Assembly: GCF_002014855.1 (NCBI RefSeq)
Contig: NZ_MUYV01000011.1
Coordinates: forward strand, 124,001-188,000
Length of the DNA: 64,000 nt
Direction of reading: 5' to 3'
Origin: Moraxella porci DSM 25326
GTDB taxonomy: Bacteria; Pseudomonadota; Gammaproteobacteria; Pseudomonadales; Moraxellaceae
Part shown: positions 42,182-51,936 of the stretch, piece by piece
Layout: each line of letters opens with the position of its first letter
Position numbering within the stretch: the stretch's first letter is position 1
Made by a program: the position numbers and the translations under genes
Notes under the pieces: model-generated
Seen by the model: only the letters and a program-made list of their open reading frames with translations
What the model was told of the DNA's origin: nothing
The model's database searches: none

Positions 42182-43294
42182 TTATTTTGGTGTACTACCC
42201 ACCATATCGATGATCCACACTTCAGACTGCGATCCAAGACGCAGCGGCACGCCCCACAGCCCATAGCCTGACGAGACCACCGTGTGCATATTGCCCACTT
42301 GTTCGTAGCCATAGCCGATACGATTCATCATCGCCACGATGAAATTTGCAGGGAAAATTTGCCCATTATGCGTATGTCCCGAGACTTGCAAATCAATAGG
42401 CAATTGGCTGTTTTCATCGATTTGGCTTGGGCGATGATCCAATAGAATCACCGGTTGATCGGTCTTGACCTGTTTGATCAGCTCAGCAGTCGGCAATCGC
42501 GCAGCGACATGATCATCAAATCGCCCAATCACGGACAGACTTGTGGTCTTACCATCTTTTTGGATGTCGATTTGAGCAGTTTTGTCATCGAGTAGCAGCG
42601 TGCCTGTGTCAGTGATGGCTTTGACGATGTCAGCTTGGGCTTGTCTGCGATATAGATCGTGATTGCCAAGACTTGCCACCGCCCCAAAGCCTGTCGCATC
42701 GACCACCGTCTTGAAATGACTTGCCATGCCATAGGCGTCATACGCCACCGTGTCATCATCCATCACATCACCTGGCATCAGTAGCAGATCCACTTGCTCA
42801 TCATTGAGTATCCCAGCCAGCTTATCCAGATGACTAATCCCGATTAGCTCACCCAAATGCAAATCGCTCACCACAGCGATACGCACAGGCACTGGCATCG
42901 GCTTATCAATGCTGATACTTAAGTGGCGAACTGTTGGCGTATAGACATTATACAGACCAAGTGCGATCAAGCCGATAAAGCTTGCCACACCAAAAACTCT
43001 CAGACCATGCCCAAGCGTGATGCCAAACCTAGACGCCAAAACGCCTATCACCAAAGTCAGCGCCATCGCCAATATCGCGATCCACAGCACACTCAGATAG
43101 CTCATGCCGATGCGAAACGAACCTGTGATGAGCAGCAGCAAAATGACATTACTGATGACAAACAGCCCGATCATCACCGCCTTTAAGATTGCATCGGACG
43201 CCCACGGACGCACGAGCCACTGCACGCCTGATGCCAGTGCATAAGTACACAGCTGAAATAAAATGGCAACCACCGCCATAAAGAAAATACGCAT
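42182..43294 (-). CDS. membrane-anchored metallophosphoesterase
   Basis: 370 aa from ATG 43294. About four N-terminal membrane segments (residues 1-120), then a calcineurin-like domain with VSDLHLGE, GDVMDDD, LGNHD, and the closing SGHTHNGQIFP. Resembles YkuE/YaeI-type phosphoesterases, some of which act on lipid substrates; the substrate here is unknown. It ends 22 bases from the start region of nothing obvious, and lies 22 bases downstream of the YheT-like gene. Confidence 0.88.
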   Translation of the reverse strand: MRIFFMAVVAILFQLCTYALASGVQWLVRPWASDAILKAVMIGLFVISNVILLLLITGSFRIGMSYLSVLWIAILAMALTLVIGVLASRFGITLGHGLRVFGVASFIGLIALGLYNVYTPTVRHLSISIDKPMPVPVRIAVVSDLHLGELIGISHLDKLAGILNDEQVDLLLMPGDVMDDDTVAYDAYGMASHFKTVVDATGFGAVASLGNHDLYRRQAQADIVKAITDTGTLLLDDKTAQIDIQKDGKTTSLSVIGRFDDHVAARLPTAELIKQVKTDQPVILLDHRPSQIDENSQLPIDLQVSGHTHNGQIFPANFIVAMMNRIGYGYEQVGNMHTVVSSGYGLWGVPLRLGSQSEVWIIDMVGSTPK

Positions 43295-43316
43295 CACGCC
43301 TGCCTATGGATAATTA

Positions 43317-44282
43317 TTAATTATTATTAAAAAATGATAAAGCGGAATTGGCAACAAAGCTTAGGTCAAATTGGCGCGTTTTATAATCATAATCCAAAAA
43401 CCCAATATGCCCACCATACAAAGTGTCAAGCAAAGTGACTTGGTTTGACACATCGCCTGCTGTCGCTGTTAAACCCAAAAACGGATCATCTTTGGCGGTG
43501 ATGATCAGCGTTGGGCGTGCCACATCGACCAGATAAGGCAATGCCGATGCTTGGCGGTAGTAGTCATTTTTTGAGCGATAACCGTGGCGTGGTGCGGTAA
43601 AGACATCATCAAAGTCGCCCATGCGTTTGGCGCGCTTAAGCAGCTTGATTTCATCAGCACTTAAGCGATTCTCCAGCGCTTTTTTGACGATGGGATTTAG
43701 CAGATATGGCGTATAAATATGTCTGCCCAACAGTCGCTCCATCGCCATCGATGCTGATGATAGATCCACAGGCGCTGAGACGACGACCGCTTTTTGGCAC
43801 AGTGCCGATGTGCCGTATTCACCCATATATTTGGCCAGTGCATTGCCGCCCAGTGAGACGCCGATGGCGTAGATGGTGGCAAATTTATTGGATAGATATT
43901 CTAAATAATGATGCACCTCTTTGGTATCACCTGCATTATAAAATACATCGCCTGACACCGCCACGCCACCACACGAGCGAAAATGCGCCACCACAAAATG
44001 ATATCCCTTATCCTGCACTGCTCTTGCCAAGGTGCGCGCATAATGGCTTTGGCTTGAGCCTTCCATCCCATGAAACAGCACCACCAGCGGCGTGTGATAT
44101 TTGCCATCATCACCGATGGCTTCATCCGTCAAAAGATAGTCAAACGCCACATCACTTTGATTAAACGAATCTTTGATCAAGGTACGCTCATAATTTGGCT
44201 CAAATTTAACCAAAAATTTTGGCAAAATTGTTTGCAGATGCGGATTACGCAGCCATAAAGGCGGGTTAAAGGTTGTTAGCAT
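43317..44282 (-). CDS. YheT-family alpha/beta hydrolase
   Basis: 321 aa. Family opening PPLWLRNPHLQTILP, oxyanion region LFHGMEGSSQSHYARTLA, FRSCGG, nucleophile elbow GVSLGGN, and the late catalytic Asp in ITAKDDPFLG and His in YGGHIGF. YheT/ABHD1-like hydrolases; the substrate is not known. Same strand as the phosphoesterase gene and likely co-transcribed. Confidence 0.88.
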   Translation of the reverse strand: MLTTFNPPLWLRNPHLQTILPKFLVKFEPNYERTLIKDSFNQSDVAFDYLLTDEAIGDDGKYHTPLVVLFHGMEGSSQSHYARTLARAVQDKGYHFVVAHFRSCGGVAVSGDVFYNAGDTKEVHHYLEYLSNKFATIYAIGVSLGGNALAKYMGEYGTSALCQKAVVVSAPVDLSSASMAMERLLGRHIYTPYLLNPIVKKALENRLSADEIKLLKRAKRMGDFDDVFTAPRHGYRSKNDYYRQASALPYLVDVARPTLIITAKDDPFLGLTATAGDVSNQVTLLDTLYGGHIGFLDYDYKTRQFDLSFVANSALSFFNNN

Positions 44283-44429
44283 GGAGATCTCTTTATCAAT
44301 GGGAAATTTGCACAGAGGCAGTGCGGTAGTTGATGGTGGCGATGGGCTGCTTTTTCTAGAGCGGCGCGGTTCGTTTGGTCAAATTTTGGGCAGTTATCAG
44401 AAAAAACCCACCAAGCTGTCGTCATGTCA

Positions 44430-45293
44430 TCATGCATCCAGCTCGAACACCACCACCAAATCACCAGCGCCATCGTCACTTGGCAAACCTCGACCGCTTA
44501 GGCGAACACTCGTCGGATAATATGCATGGGCAGGTACGCTAAGCTGTAGTGACAACGGCGGTGGCAACTGTACTTGCGTACCGATCATCGCCTCTGTCGT
44601 GCTGATACGCACGGTATAATAGACATCTTTGTCACGCACCTGCACATCGGGTGTATCGATCGCGATGCGAATGCGGTAAGTGCGATCAGCATCGATCACT
44701 TGGATCACCTCACCATGACCGATGCCTTTGGGCAGCGTAGTTTGTAGCTGACGCCCATCCACCCAAAGGCTGATTTGTCCGCCTTGATAAGCCGTGCTTA
44801 GGCTGATGGCACAAAGCGGCAAATCATCAGGCAAGTCCATCGATTGCGCTTGTGCCAGCTTGTGCCACAGCCGCTTGGCGTGCTTGATGGCGTGTCCTGC
44901 CAAGCGACCTGCTTGCACACCCAGCTGATCGTGAAACTCAGGCGATAGTCGCGACTTAAGCGCTTGCCCCACTTTGTTCGCATGGCGATGGGCAAAGCCC
45001 TCGATCTTCTCTGTCAGCTGGCGTTTTTTGTCCGCAAGCCACAGCTTTTGGTGATGCTCCATCAGCTTGTTATCATAGCGTTGTCGCATATCAGCATCTT
45101 TGAGCGTGGCATAGGCGGCGTTTAGCAGACTTGCCATCTCATCATCCGGCTTGCCATCTGCTCTGTCAGGATGATGACGAGCGATTTGACTGCGATAAGC
45201 ACGCTTGATAGTGGTGACATCAGCCGACTTTGTCACGCCAAGTAATTGATAATAATCAACAAAATGATCAGACTGCCCAGAATGTTTTGTCAT
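44430..45293 (-). CDS. J-domain protein with DnaJ/CbpA-like C-terminal domain
   Basis: 287 aa. N-terminal J domain with HPD (RSQIARHHPDRADGKPDDE). The middle lacks Gly/Phe and zinc regions, and the C-terminal beta-rich part has GGQISLWVDGRQLQTTLPKGIGHGEVIQV and VRLSGRGLPSD, as in CbpA-type substrate-binding domains. It probably acts as a specialised Hsp40 for DnaK/Hsc66-type chaperones. It lies 19 bases from the ABC-F gene in the same direction. Confidence 0.82.
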   Translation of the reverse strand: MTKHSGQSDHFVDYYQLLGVTKSADVTTIKRAYRSQIARHHPDRADGKPDDEMASLLNAAYATLKDADMRQRYDNKLMEHHQKLWLADKKRQLTEKIEGFAHRHANKVGQALKSRLSPEFHDQLGVQAGRLAGHAIKHAKRLWHKLAQAQSMDLPDDLPLCAISLSTAYQGGQISLWVDGRQLQTTLPKGIGHGEVIQVIDADRTYRIRIAIDTPDVQVRDKDVYYTVRISTTEAMIGTQVQLPPPLSLQLSVPAHAYYPTSVRLSGRGLPSDDGAGDLVVVFELDA

Positions 45294-45312
45294 CTTATGC
45301 CATCATGTCTTG

Positions 45313-47256
45313 TTATGCCAACTCTGTTTCAAGCGTCTCAAGCTCATCCATCGCCGCAAGCATGGTCTCTTCGGTACTGTCGATTTTGGCTTTGATATCG
45401 CTTTGTTCGTTTAATAATTCTAATAACTTTGACTTATTAGCATCATCATACAGACCGCTGTCAGACAGATCATTTTCGATGACATCAAGTCTGCTACCTA
45501 GCATCTCAAGTTCGCTTTCAAGCTTAGCAATCTGCTTACGCAGGGGTGCGGTCTGTTCACGGATTTGGGCATTTTTTTTGCGTCGCTCTTCTTTACTCAG
45601 CCCATCATTGGCAGAGGTCTGTGCTTGCGGTGTGACGCACTCGGGTTTGGCGACTTCTTTTTGTTCTTTGTGGGCAAGCTGCCGCTCTTGGCGAGCTTTT
45701 TTGAGATGTTCGGCATAATCGCTCATATCACCGACAAACTCCGTGCAGCGACCATCTGCCACAAGCCACAGCTCATCACACACCGACAAGATCAAATCAC
45801 GATCATGCGACACCAAAATCAATGCACCTGCAAAGTCTTGCAGTGCAAGCATCAATGCATTTCGCATCTGCAGATCCAGATGGTTGGTCGGCTCATCGAG
45901 CACCAAGACATTGGGGCGTTGCCACACTAATAACGCCAGCATCAGCCGTGCTCGCTCACCACCTGAGAACAATCGGCTGACCGTATCAATCCGCTCACCC
46001 CGAAAATCAAAACTGCCCAAAAACGCTCGCAAATCCGCATCCGATGTCTGCCCTGCAATGCGTCTTAACATCACCATCGGCGTGGCATCATCATCTAGGC
46101 TGTCCATCTGATGCTGATTAAAATAACCAAGCTTTAGTGTCTCTGAAACCTTATGTACACCGCTTATCAGTGGCAGCTCACCGACCAATGCTTTGATCAA
46201 TGTGGATTTGCCAGCACCATTTGCCCCAAGGATACCCATACGGACACTTGGGGTGATTTGTAAGTTTATCTTAGAAATCATCGGTACACCATCATAGCCG
46301 ATGGTCGCATTATCTAGGCTAATCAGCGGGGATGCCATGTGCGATGGCTCATAAAACTTAAAACTAAACGCACTATCCGCCATCACAGGACTCAGCTCAG
46401 TCATACGATCAAGCTGTTTGATACGGCTTTGGGCTTGCTTGGCCTTGGTCGCCTTGGCACGAAAACGGCGGATATAGTCTTCTAGATGCGATCGCACGGC
46501 TTGTTGTTTTTCGTAGGCTTGTTGTTCTTGGGCAAGTCTTTCGGCACGCGTACGGACAAATTGGCTATAATTGCCTGTATATAAAGTGATTTTGCCCTGT
46601 TCAATGTGTAAAATATGTCCACAAATCGCATCCAAAAATGCTTGGTCATGACTGATCAGTAAAACAAGCCCATCGAACTTTTGCAACCACTCTTCAAGCC
46701 ACAAAATCGCATCCAAATCCAAATGGTTGGTCGGCTCGTCAAGCAGTAGTACATCAGCGCGGTGCATCAAGGTGCGAGCCAGATTTAGACGCATCCGCCA
46801 GCCCCCTGAGAACATCGCCACCGCCTTGGTATGCTCAGCTTCACCAAAACCAAGCCCTGATAAAATCATCGCCGCCTTAGCACGAGTGCGATAGCCATCA
46901 ATCTCTTCAAAACGCTGATAAATTGGCGCAATCTCATCGGCAGACAGTGCATCTTGGCGACTGATTTTGTCATTGAGCTGCCACCATTCGGCATCGCCAG
47001 ACAGTACATAGTCGATGGCAAGCATATCGGTGGCGTGAATCTCTTGTGCCATATGGGCGATCTGCCATGACGACGGCATCGAGACCTGCCCAAGATCGGT
47101 GGCATATTCACCCAAGATGGTGGCAAACAAGGTGGATTTGCCCGTGCCATTATTGCCCGTCAGACCGATTTTTTGTCCTTTGTGTAATTGTAAATTGACA
47201 TCACTAAATAGCAGTCGCCCTTCTCGGCGTACCGCCACATCTTTAAATTCAATCAT
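45313..47256 (-). CDS. ABC-F ATPase (YheS/Uup-like)
   Basis: 647 aa with two ATP-binding cassettes: Walker A GNNGTGKS and GANGAGKS, signatures FSGGWRMRL and FSGGERARL, Walker B LLLDEPTNHLDLD and LVLDEPTNHLDLQ. The inter-domain linker (residues 240-300) and a C-terminal coiled coil (about 570-645) are typical. ABC-F proteins act on ribosomes, not transport. Length and linker suit YheS. Confidence 0.9.
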   Translation of the reverse strand: MIEFKDVAVRREGRLLFSDVNLQLHKGQKIGLTGNNGTGKSTLFATILGEYATDLGQVSMPSSWQIAHMAQEIHATDMLAIDYVLSGDAEWWQLNDKISRQDALSADEIAPIYQRFEEIDGYRTRAKAAMILSGLGFGEAEHTKAVAMFSGGWRMRLNLARTLMHRADVLLLDEPTNHLDLDAILWLEEWLQKFDGLVLLISHDQAFLDAICGHILHIEQGKITLYTGNYSQFVRTRAERLAQEQQAYEKQQAVRSHLEDYIRRFRAKATKAKQAQSRIKQLDRMTELSPVMADSAFSFKFYEPSHMASPLISLDNATIGYDGVPMISKINLQITPSVRMGILGANGAGKSTLIKALVGELPLISGVHKVSETLKLGYFNQHQMDSLDDDATPMVMLRRIAGQTSDADLRAFLGSFDFRGERIDTVSRLFSGGERARLMLALLVWQRPNVLVLDEPTNHLDLQMRNALMLALQDFAGALILVSHDRDLILSVCDELWLVADGRCTEFVGDMSDYAEHLKKARQERQLAHKEQKEVAKPECVTPQAQTSANDGLSKEERRKKNAQIREQTAPLRKQIAKLESELEMLGSRLDVIENDLSDSGLYDDANKSKLLELLNEQSDIKAKIDSTEETMLAAMDELETLETELA

Positions 47257-47432
47257 GCTGTGTATCTACTGGTAAATAATGGCTTATTTTAGCACATTTG
47301 ACTTATAATGCAGATAAAGTGGCGTACAAATCAGCCATCACTGACAAATTTATCCAAGACCCCCTTGCAAAAGCCCATCACCATCCCTATACTAATCCCA
47401 TCTTTCACTTAACTTTTTATAAGGAAAACAAG

Positions 47433-47981
47433 ATGGCTCGTCTAACCGTCAACACCCTAGAAACCGCCCCAGAAAAAGCCAAAGAGCGTATAGAAATGGT
47501 ACAAAAAGCCAATGGCTTTATCCCAAATCTAATCGGTGTGTTGGCAAACTCGCCACAAGCACTTGAAATGTATCAAGAAGTTGGCAAAATCAACAGCAAA
47601 AGCAGCCTAACTCCCGAAGAAATCGAAGTGGTACAAATCACCGCAGCAGCGCACAATGGCTGTGATTTTTGTGTGGCAGGTCATACCAAAATCGGTACCC
47701 TAAAGCTAAAAATGCCTGAAAACGTGCTAAACGCTTTGCGTGCTCGCACCACCATCGAAGACAACGCCAAATATCAAGCCTTGGCACAGTTCACCATGCA
47801 GCTGATTGATAAGCGTGGCAAAGTGTCTGATGAAGAATTGGCAGCCATCAAAGCCGCCGGCTACAGCGAACAAAACATCCTAGATGTGGTGCTGGGCGTG
47901 GCGCTAGCAACTTTGTGCAACTATGCCAACAATGTCGCCCAAAACGACATCAACCCAGAACTACAGGCGTATGCGCCATAA
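47433..47981 (+). CDS. AhpD/carboxymuconolactone-decarboxylase-family protein
   Basis: 182 aa from ATG 47433, with AAGGA upstream; the longer in-frame opening lacks a ribosome site. AhpD-like signature with the redox pair in AAHNGCDFCVAGH (CxxC and the following His). Likely a peroxidase or a thiol-redox protein. The gene is the last backbone gene before the defence operon. Confidence 0.88.
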   Translation: MARLTVNTLETAPEKAKERIEMVQKANGFIPNLIGVLANSPQALEMYQEVGKINSKSSLTPEEIEVVQITAAAHNGCDFCVAGHTKIGTLKLKMPENVLNALRARTTIEDNAKYQALAQFTMQLIDKRGKVSDEELAAIKAAGYSEQNILDVVLGVALATLCNYANNVAQNDINPELQAYAP

Positions 47982-48029
47982 GTTGGGACGACCCATCAGT
48001 GATGGCTGATGGCGATGAATGCCAAAAAA

Positions 48030-48059
48030 CACCCCAAAGGTTGTCTAACTTTTGGGGTG
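48030..48059 (-). terminator. terminator, oriented for the defence operon
   Basis: CACCCCAAA and TTTGGGGTG arms; the minus-strand side is followed by TTTTTTGGC. It lies ~100 bases past the Res gene stop. Confidence 0.7.
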
Positions 48060-48156
48060 CGGTTCAAGGCCAAGGTGTTTTTTAATAATCATATTTTAGC
48101 GATGTCACACAACAAAGCTGTCTTTGCTGGAGCGTCGCCTATCAAATACCCAATTT

Positions 48157-50850
48157 TTAGTCATATTTTCGCTCAAACCTCAAAAAATCCTCCAGTCTTT
48201 TTGCTTCGTCCACTTCATCGTGGGCAATCAGCAGATATTTCCACGGTTTACCGCCGTGCTGCACAGCATAGTCTGTTGCCTGTTTACACCAAGCAGTTGC
48301 CGCTTCGGCTTTGGCTTGCACTTCGGCGTTTTGCATATCGGTACGAGCTTTGGTTTCTACCATCAAGATATCGTTTTGTGTTTCCGCCACAAAATCAGGT
48401 TGGTATTCTGCTTGTTCATTTCCCTGTTTATAATAAATTTGAAACTGCCCCAAAGCGGGTTTAAACCATTTTTGTGCATCACGTTCCAAAATCACGGCAA
48501 ATCGGCGCTCGGTGTCGGAATCAAATTTTTGTAATGGATACAGACATTTTTGAAATCCACCAAACAGCATTTGCTTGAGGCGGCTTTTATCCGTAACCGT
48601 ATCGCGCACCGAACGCACCGGCTCGTTTGCCGATGCGGTGTAATGGCAGGGTTTGAGCGCGGTAAATCCGCGGCTGACATGCGCTTCATAATGTGTGGCT
48701 TTTTCCCAGAAATGTACCATCATTTGCGCATGGATTTCCCGCGCAATCAATCGGCGGTTTTTATCCAACACATCTAGCGTCTCTTGTTCGGAAAGATAAC
48801 TGCGTAAATGCTGTACCATTTGTCCTGCCAAATCATACAACAGTTCTGCTTGAGTAAAATAATCAATATCTTCAAAATCAACCAGTGCATGCACGATATA
48901 GTCTTCAGGACGTTTTTCAACCAAACCAAGCTCCGCAGACAAACTGCTTTGTTCATCGGTATGCAGGTTGTGAATCAGAATCTCGCGCGCCCCTGGTTGT
49001 AAATGTAGATTGCTCACATCCAAGCTAAATGGATAAAATCCTGTACTAATCTCTCCACTTGGTATTACAGTAATCCTTGGAATATCAATAGTTTGACTCA
49101 CTAACACTTGTGTTGTCCTGGCAACAATCGCGGCAACATCAGGTAATTCATCTACGAATAATTCATCTTGCATACCTTGCAATTGTTGTTTCACTTCTTC
49201 GGTGATTTTTGCCTGAATATCCGCTTGTAATAAGGTTTGCGAAGTCGGCGCTTGTTGCGGGCGGGCTTCGTATCGGGCAGCGGCTTCCATCACCTTACGG
49301 GCAATTTGCTTTTCCGCCTCACTGGTAAATATCGGCTGATACGCTTCTGCGTTGTGCGCAACATCGTTTTCAGACGGCCTATCCGCCAGGCCCAAACGGC
49401 TTTCTATGCCACTGGATACGGTAACGCTCACTTTTTGTTCATCCGCTCCCGCCGGCTCCAAAATCACCTGTTGCAAGCGCAATACCGAATCGCCTTTGTT
49501 GGCTTCATCAATGATTTCTTGAAAGCGGTCGTGCGCCACAATATTAAGTCTATCCACCACTTCCACGCCAGTGCGTTTACCATAAGGCAGGCGCAAGCCG
49601 CGCCCGATACTTTGCTCAATCAAAGTACGTGCATTAGCAGCACGCAGCGGCACAATGGTATAAAGATTGGTAACGTCCCAGCCTTCTTTAAGCATATTGA
49701 CGTGAATCACGATTTCGGTCGGCTCGTCCACGCTTTCCACCGCCAACAGCCGCGCAATCATCTCTTCCTCGTCTTTGCCTGATTTACTCGAATCCACCTG
49801 AATTACTTTGCCCTGATAACGCCCATTATAAAAATTGTCCGATTCCAATAAAGACAATAGTTGTGCAGCGTGGGTAGTATCGCGGGCAATCACCAGCATA
49901 AAGGGTTTCACCACCGCCACGCCGTTTTCCCGCGCAAAGGTTAAAAGCTCCACCTTGGTGTTTTCATGTAGGCGTACACCGTCTTCCAGCTTGATTTTTT
50001 CAATCTCTTCTGGTGTATGGTTTTTGGCGTTGAAATTACGCTGCGTAACCACCGCTGGCATTTTTACAAAGCCATCCTCCATCGCCCGCGCCAAAGGGTA
50101 ATCCATCACCACGTTTTTAAACGGAATCGGCACTTTGGTTGATTCCACAAATGGCGTAGCGGTCAATTCTAAGCCCAGTAACGGACTCAATTCATTAATC
50201 GCTCTCATTCCTGCTTGGGCACGATAGCGATGCGATTCGTCCATCAACAGTACCAAATCGGGCAGATTCGCCAGATAGTTGAAATAACTATCGCCCAATA
50301 CTTCACGCATCCGCTTGATACGCGGCTCTTTGCCACCACGTACTTCGGAATTGATTTTGGAAATATTGAAAATATTGATCCGCACCTCGGTAAAGAAATC
50401 CGCCATGCCGATGCTTTGCTGCTCGTAGTTATCACCAGTAATCACACGTGGCGGATTGATAGCAAATTCGCCAATGCCCTTGAACACATATTTCGGCGTA
50501 TTGGGCGAAAAATCGCCGATCAGCTTGTTATAAATCGTCAGGTTCGGCGCCAGCACAAAGAAATTGTTGATGCCATATGCCAAATGCAGATAGGCGATAA
50601 ACGCCCCCATCAAACGGGTTTTGCCCACCCCTGTTGCCAAGGCAAAACACAGCGACGGAAAATCGCGTTCAAACTCCTGCAAGGTCGGAAATTCGGCTTT
50701 CAGCGTTTCAAGCACCGCCGCGACATCACGCTCATGTTTCAGCATTTGGGGCGCGGCATCCAGCGCTTGTTTCAGTTTCGCCAGACTTTCTGCCTGCGGT
50801 GCACGCAATGACAAGCGCCCGTTAATATGGTTTTGAATTCTTGTGGTCAT
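48157..50850 (-). CDS. Res-like superfamily 2 helicase with C-terminal PD-(D/E)XK nuclease
   Basis: 897 aa. Walker A ATGVGKTRL at residues 72-80, Walker B LLMDESHRYRA, LTATPF, and the later helicase motifs (INMLKEGWDV-like and EQSIGRGLRLP). The C-terminal segment YQPDFVAETQNDILMVETKAR, near residue 825, is a PD-(D/E)XK-like nuclease core. This is the type III restriction-subunit architecture. Last gene of a six-gene operon with a Mod-like methylase two genes upstream. An exact AG-DUS lies inside it (codons R-P-S-E). It would cleave DNA only together with Mod in the classical model. Confidence 0.88.
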   Translation of the reverse strand: MTTRIQNHINGRLSLRAPQAESLAKLKQALDAAPQMLKHERDVAAVLETLKAEFPTLQEFERDFPSLCFALATGVGKTRLMGAFIAYLHLAYGINNFFVLAPNLTIYNKLIGDFSPNTPKYVFKGIGEFAINPPRVITGDNYEQQSIGMADFFTEVRINIFNISKINSEVRGGKEPRIKRMREVLGDSYFNYLANLPDLVLLMDESHRYRAQAGMRAINELSPLLGLELTATPFVESTKVPIPFKNVVMDYPLARAMEDGFVKMPAVVTQRNFNAKNHTPEEIEKIKLEDGVRLHENTKVELLTFARENGVAVVKPFMLVIARDTTHAAQLLSLLESDNFYNGRYQGKVIQVDSSKSGKDEEEMIARLLAVESVDEPTEIVIHVNMLKEGWDVTNLYTIVPLRAANARTLIEQSIGRGLRLPYGKRTGVEVVDRLNIVAHDRFQEIIDEANKGDSVLRLQQVILEPAGADEQKVSVTVSSGIESRLGLADRPSENDVAHNAEAYQPIFTSEAEKQIARKVMEAAARYEARPQQAPTSQTLLQADIQAKITEEVKQQLQGMQDELFVDELPDVAAIVARTTQVLVSQTIDIPRITVIPSGEISTGFYPFSLDVSNLHLQPGAREILIHNLHTDEQSSLSAELGLVEKRPEDYIVHALVDFEDIDYFTQAELLYDLAGQMVQHLRSYLSEQETLDVLDKNRRLIAREIHAQMMVHFWEKATHYEAHVSRGFTALKPCHYTASANEPVRSVRDTVTDKSRLKQMLFGGFQKCLYPLQKFDSDTERRFAVILERDAQKWFKPALGQFQIYYKQGNEQAEYQPDFVAETQNDILMVETKARTDMQNAEVQAKAEAATAWCKQATDYAVQHGGKPWKYLLIAHDEVDEAKRLEDFLRFERKYD
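49369..49380 (-). repeat. uptake sequence, AG-DUS, inside the Res gene
   Basis: Minus strand AGGCCGTCTGAA exact, read in frame as RPSE. Confidence 0.75.
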
Positions 50851-50874
50851 TTTTATCTCTTGTCTTTATTTGAA

Positions 50875-51936
50875 CTATCCGGAAATTTCGGAAACTTGCC
50901 CGTCTTCATCCTGCCAATCAGACAATTCGCTTTCCAGCTGTTCCACTGTCGGCAAATTGGTTACCAACGGTTCCGGCAAGGCTCGTACCAGTTCATATTC
51001 GGCAATGCCTATCGGCTTATCGATACCAGACAAAGCATATTCCGCCACCAAACGGTTTTGCGTTTTGCACAACAACAAACCAATGGTGGGGTGGTCATCA
51101 GGGGCTTTAATTTGTGCATCGACCGCCGCCAAATAAAAATTCAACTGCCCTGCATGCTCTGGCTTAAATGCCGTGGCTTTTAATTCCACCACCACATAGC
51201 ATTTCAAACGCGTGTGGTAGAACAGCAAATCAATAAAAAACTCATCGCCGTTGACTTCCAAACGATATTGCCGCCCCACAAAAGCAAAACCACTGCCCAA
51301 TTCCAACAAAAAACGGGTAATATGCTGCACCAATGCCTGCTCAATATCGCGCTCATGCGCTTCCTCCCCCAAACCCAAAAAATCAAACAAATAAGGGTCT
51401 TTTAGGGTTTCTTGTGCCAAAGCAGAAGTTGGCGCAGGTAAGCGGGCGGTAAAATTGGTAACCGCCTGCCCTTGCCGTTCATGCAAGCGGTTTTTGATAT
51501 GGATTTCCAAAGTGGCGCGAGACCAACTTTCCGCCAAGGCTTTTTGCACATAAAACAAACGGGCTTCGGCATTTTTTACCCGATTAAGCAATAATACATT
51601 ATGCCCCCACGGTAATTGTCCAACAGCTTGTTGGACAATTTGTTCATCAGTCCAAGCCTCGGCAAAAGCGCGCATATACAGCAAGTTCGCGCGCGAAAAC
51701 CCCTTCATTTCTGGAAATGCTTCACGCAAATCACGCCCCAAACGGTCAATCACTTTGCTGCCCCAGCCTTGTGCCGCTTGTCGCTCCAAAATATCCCGCC
51801 CGATATGCCAATACAGGGAAATCAGCTCGGCATTGGCCGCCAAAACCGCTTTTTGCCGCGCCGCCAGCACCCGCCCTTTGATTTCAGTAAGCCATTGCCC
51901 GTAATCGACGGGCAACAACGGATTTTCTTTACTCAT
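50875..51936 (-). CDS. DUF1016/YhcG-family PD-(D/E)XK nuclease
   Basis: 353 aa from ATG 51936 (a GTG codon just upstream is the alternative). The DUF1016 N-terminal helical domain (ELISLYWHIGRDILERQ, LPWGHNVLLL) leads to the nuclease domain with D in EFFIDLLFYHTRLKCYVVVELKA and the conserved QLNFYL. Such nucleases occur in restriction and defence loci, with unknown targets. Its start overlaps the Mod stop (ATGA), so the two are coupled. Confidence 0.88.
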   Translation of the reverse strand: MSKENPLLPVDYGQWLTEIKGRVLAARQKAVLAANAELISLYWHIGRDILERQAAQGWGSKVIDRLGRDLREAFPEMKGFSRANLLYMRAFAEAWTDEQIVQQAVGQLPWGHNVLLLNRVKNAEARLFYVQKALAESWSRATLEIHIKNRLHERQGQAVTNFTARLPAPTSALAQETLKDPYLFDFLGLGEEAHERDIEQALVQHITRFLLELGSGFAFVGRQYRLEVNGDEFFIDLLFYHTRLKCYVVVELKATAFKPEHAGQLNFYLAAVDAQIKAPDDHPTIGLLLCKTQNRLVAEYALSGIDKPIGIAEYELVRALPEPLVTNLPTVEQLESELSDWQDEDGQVSEISG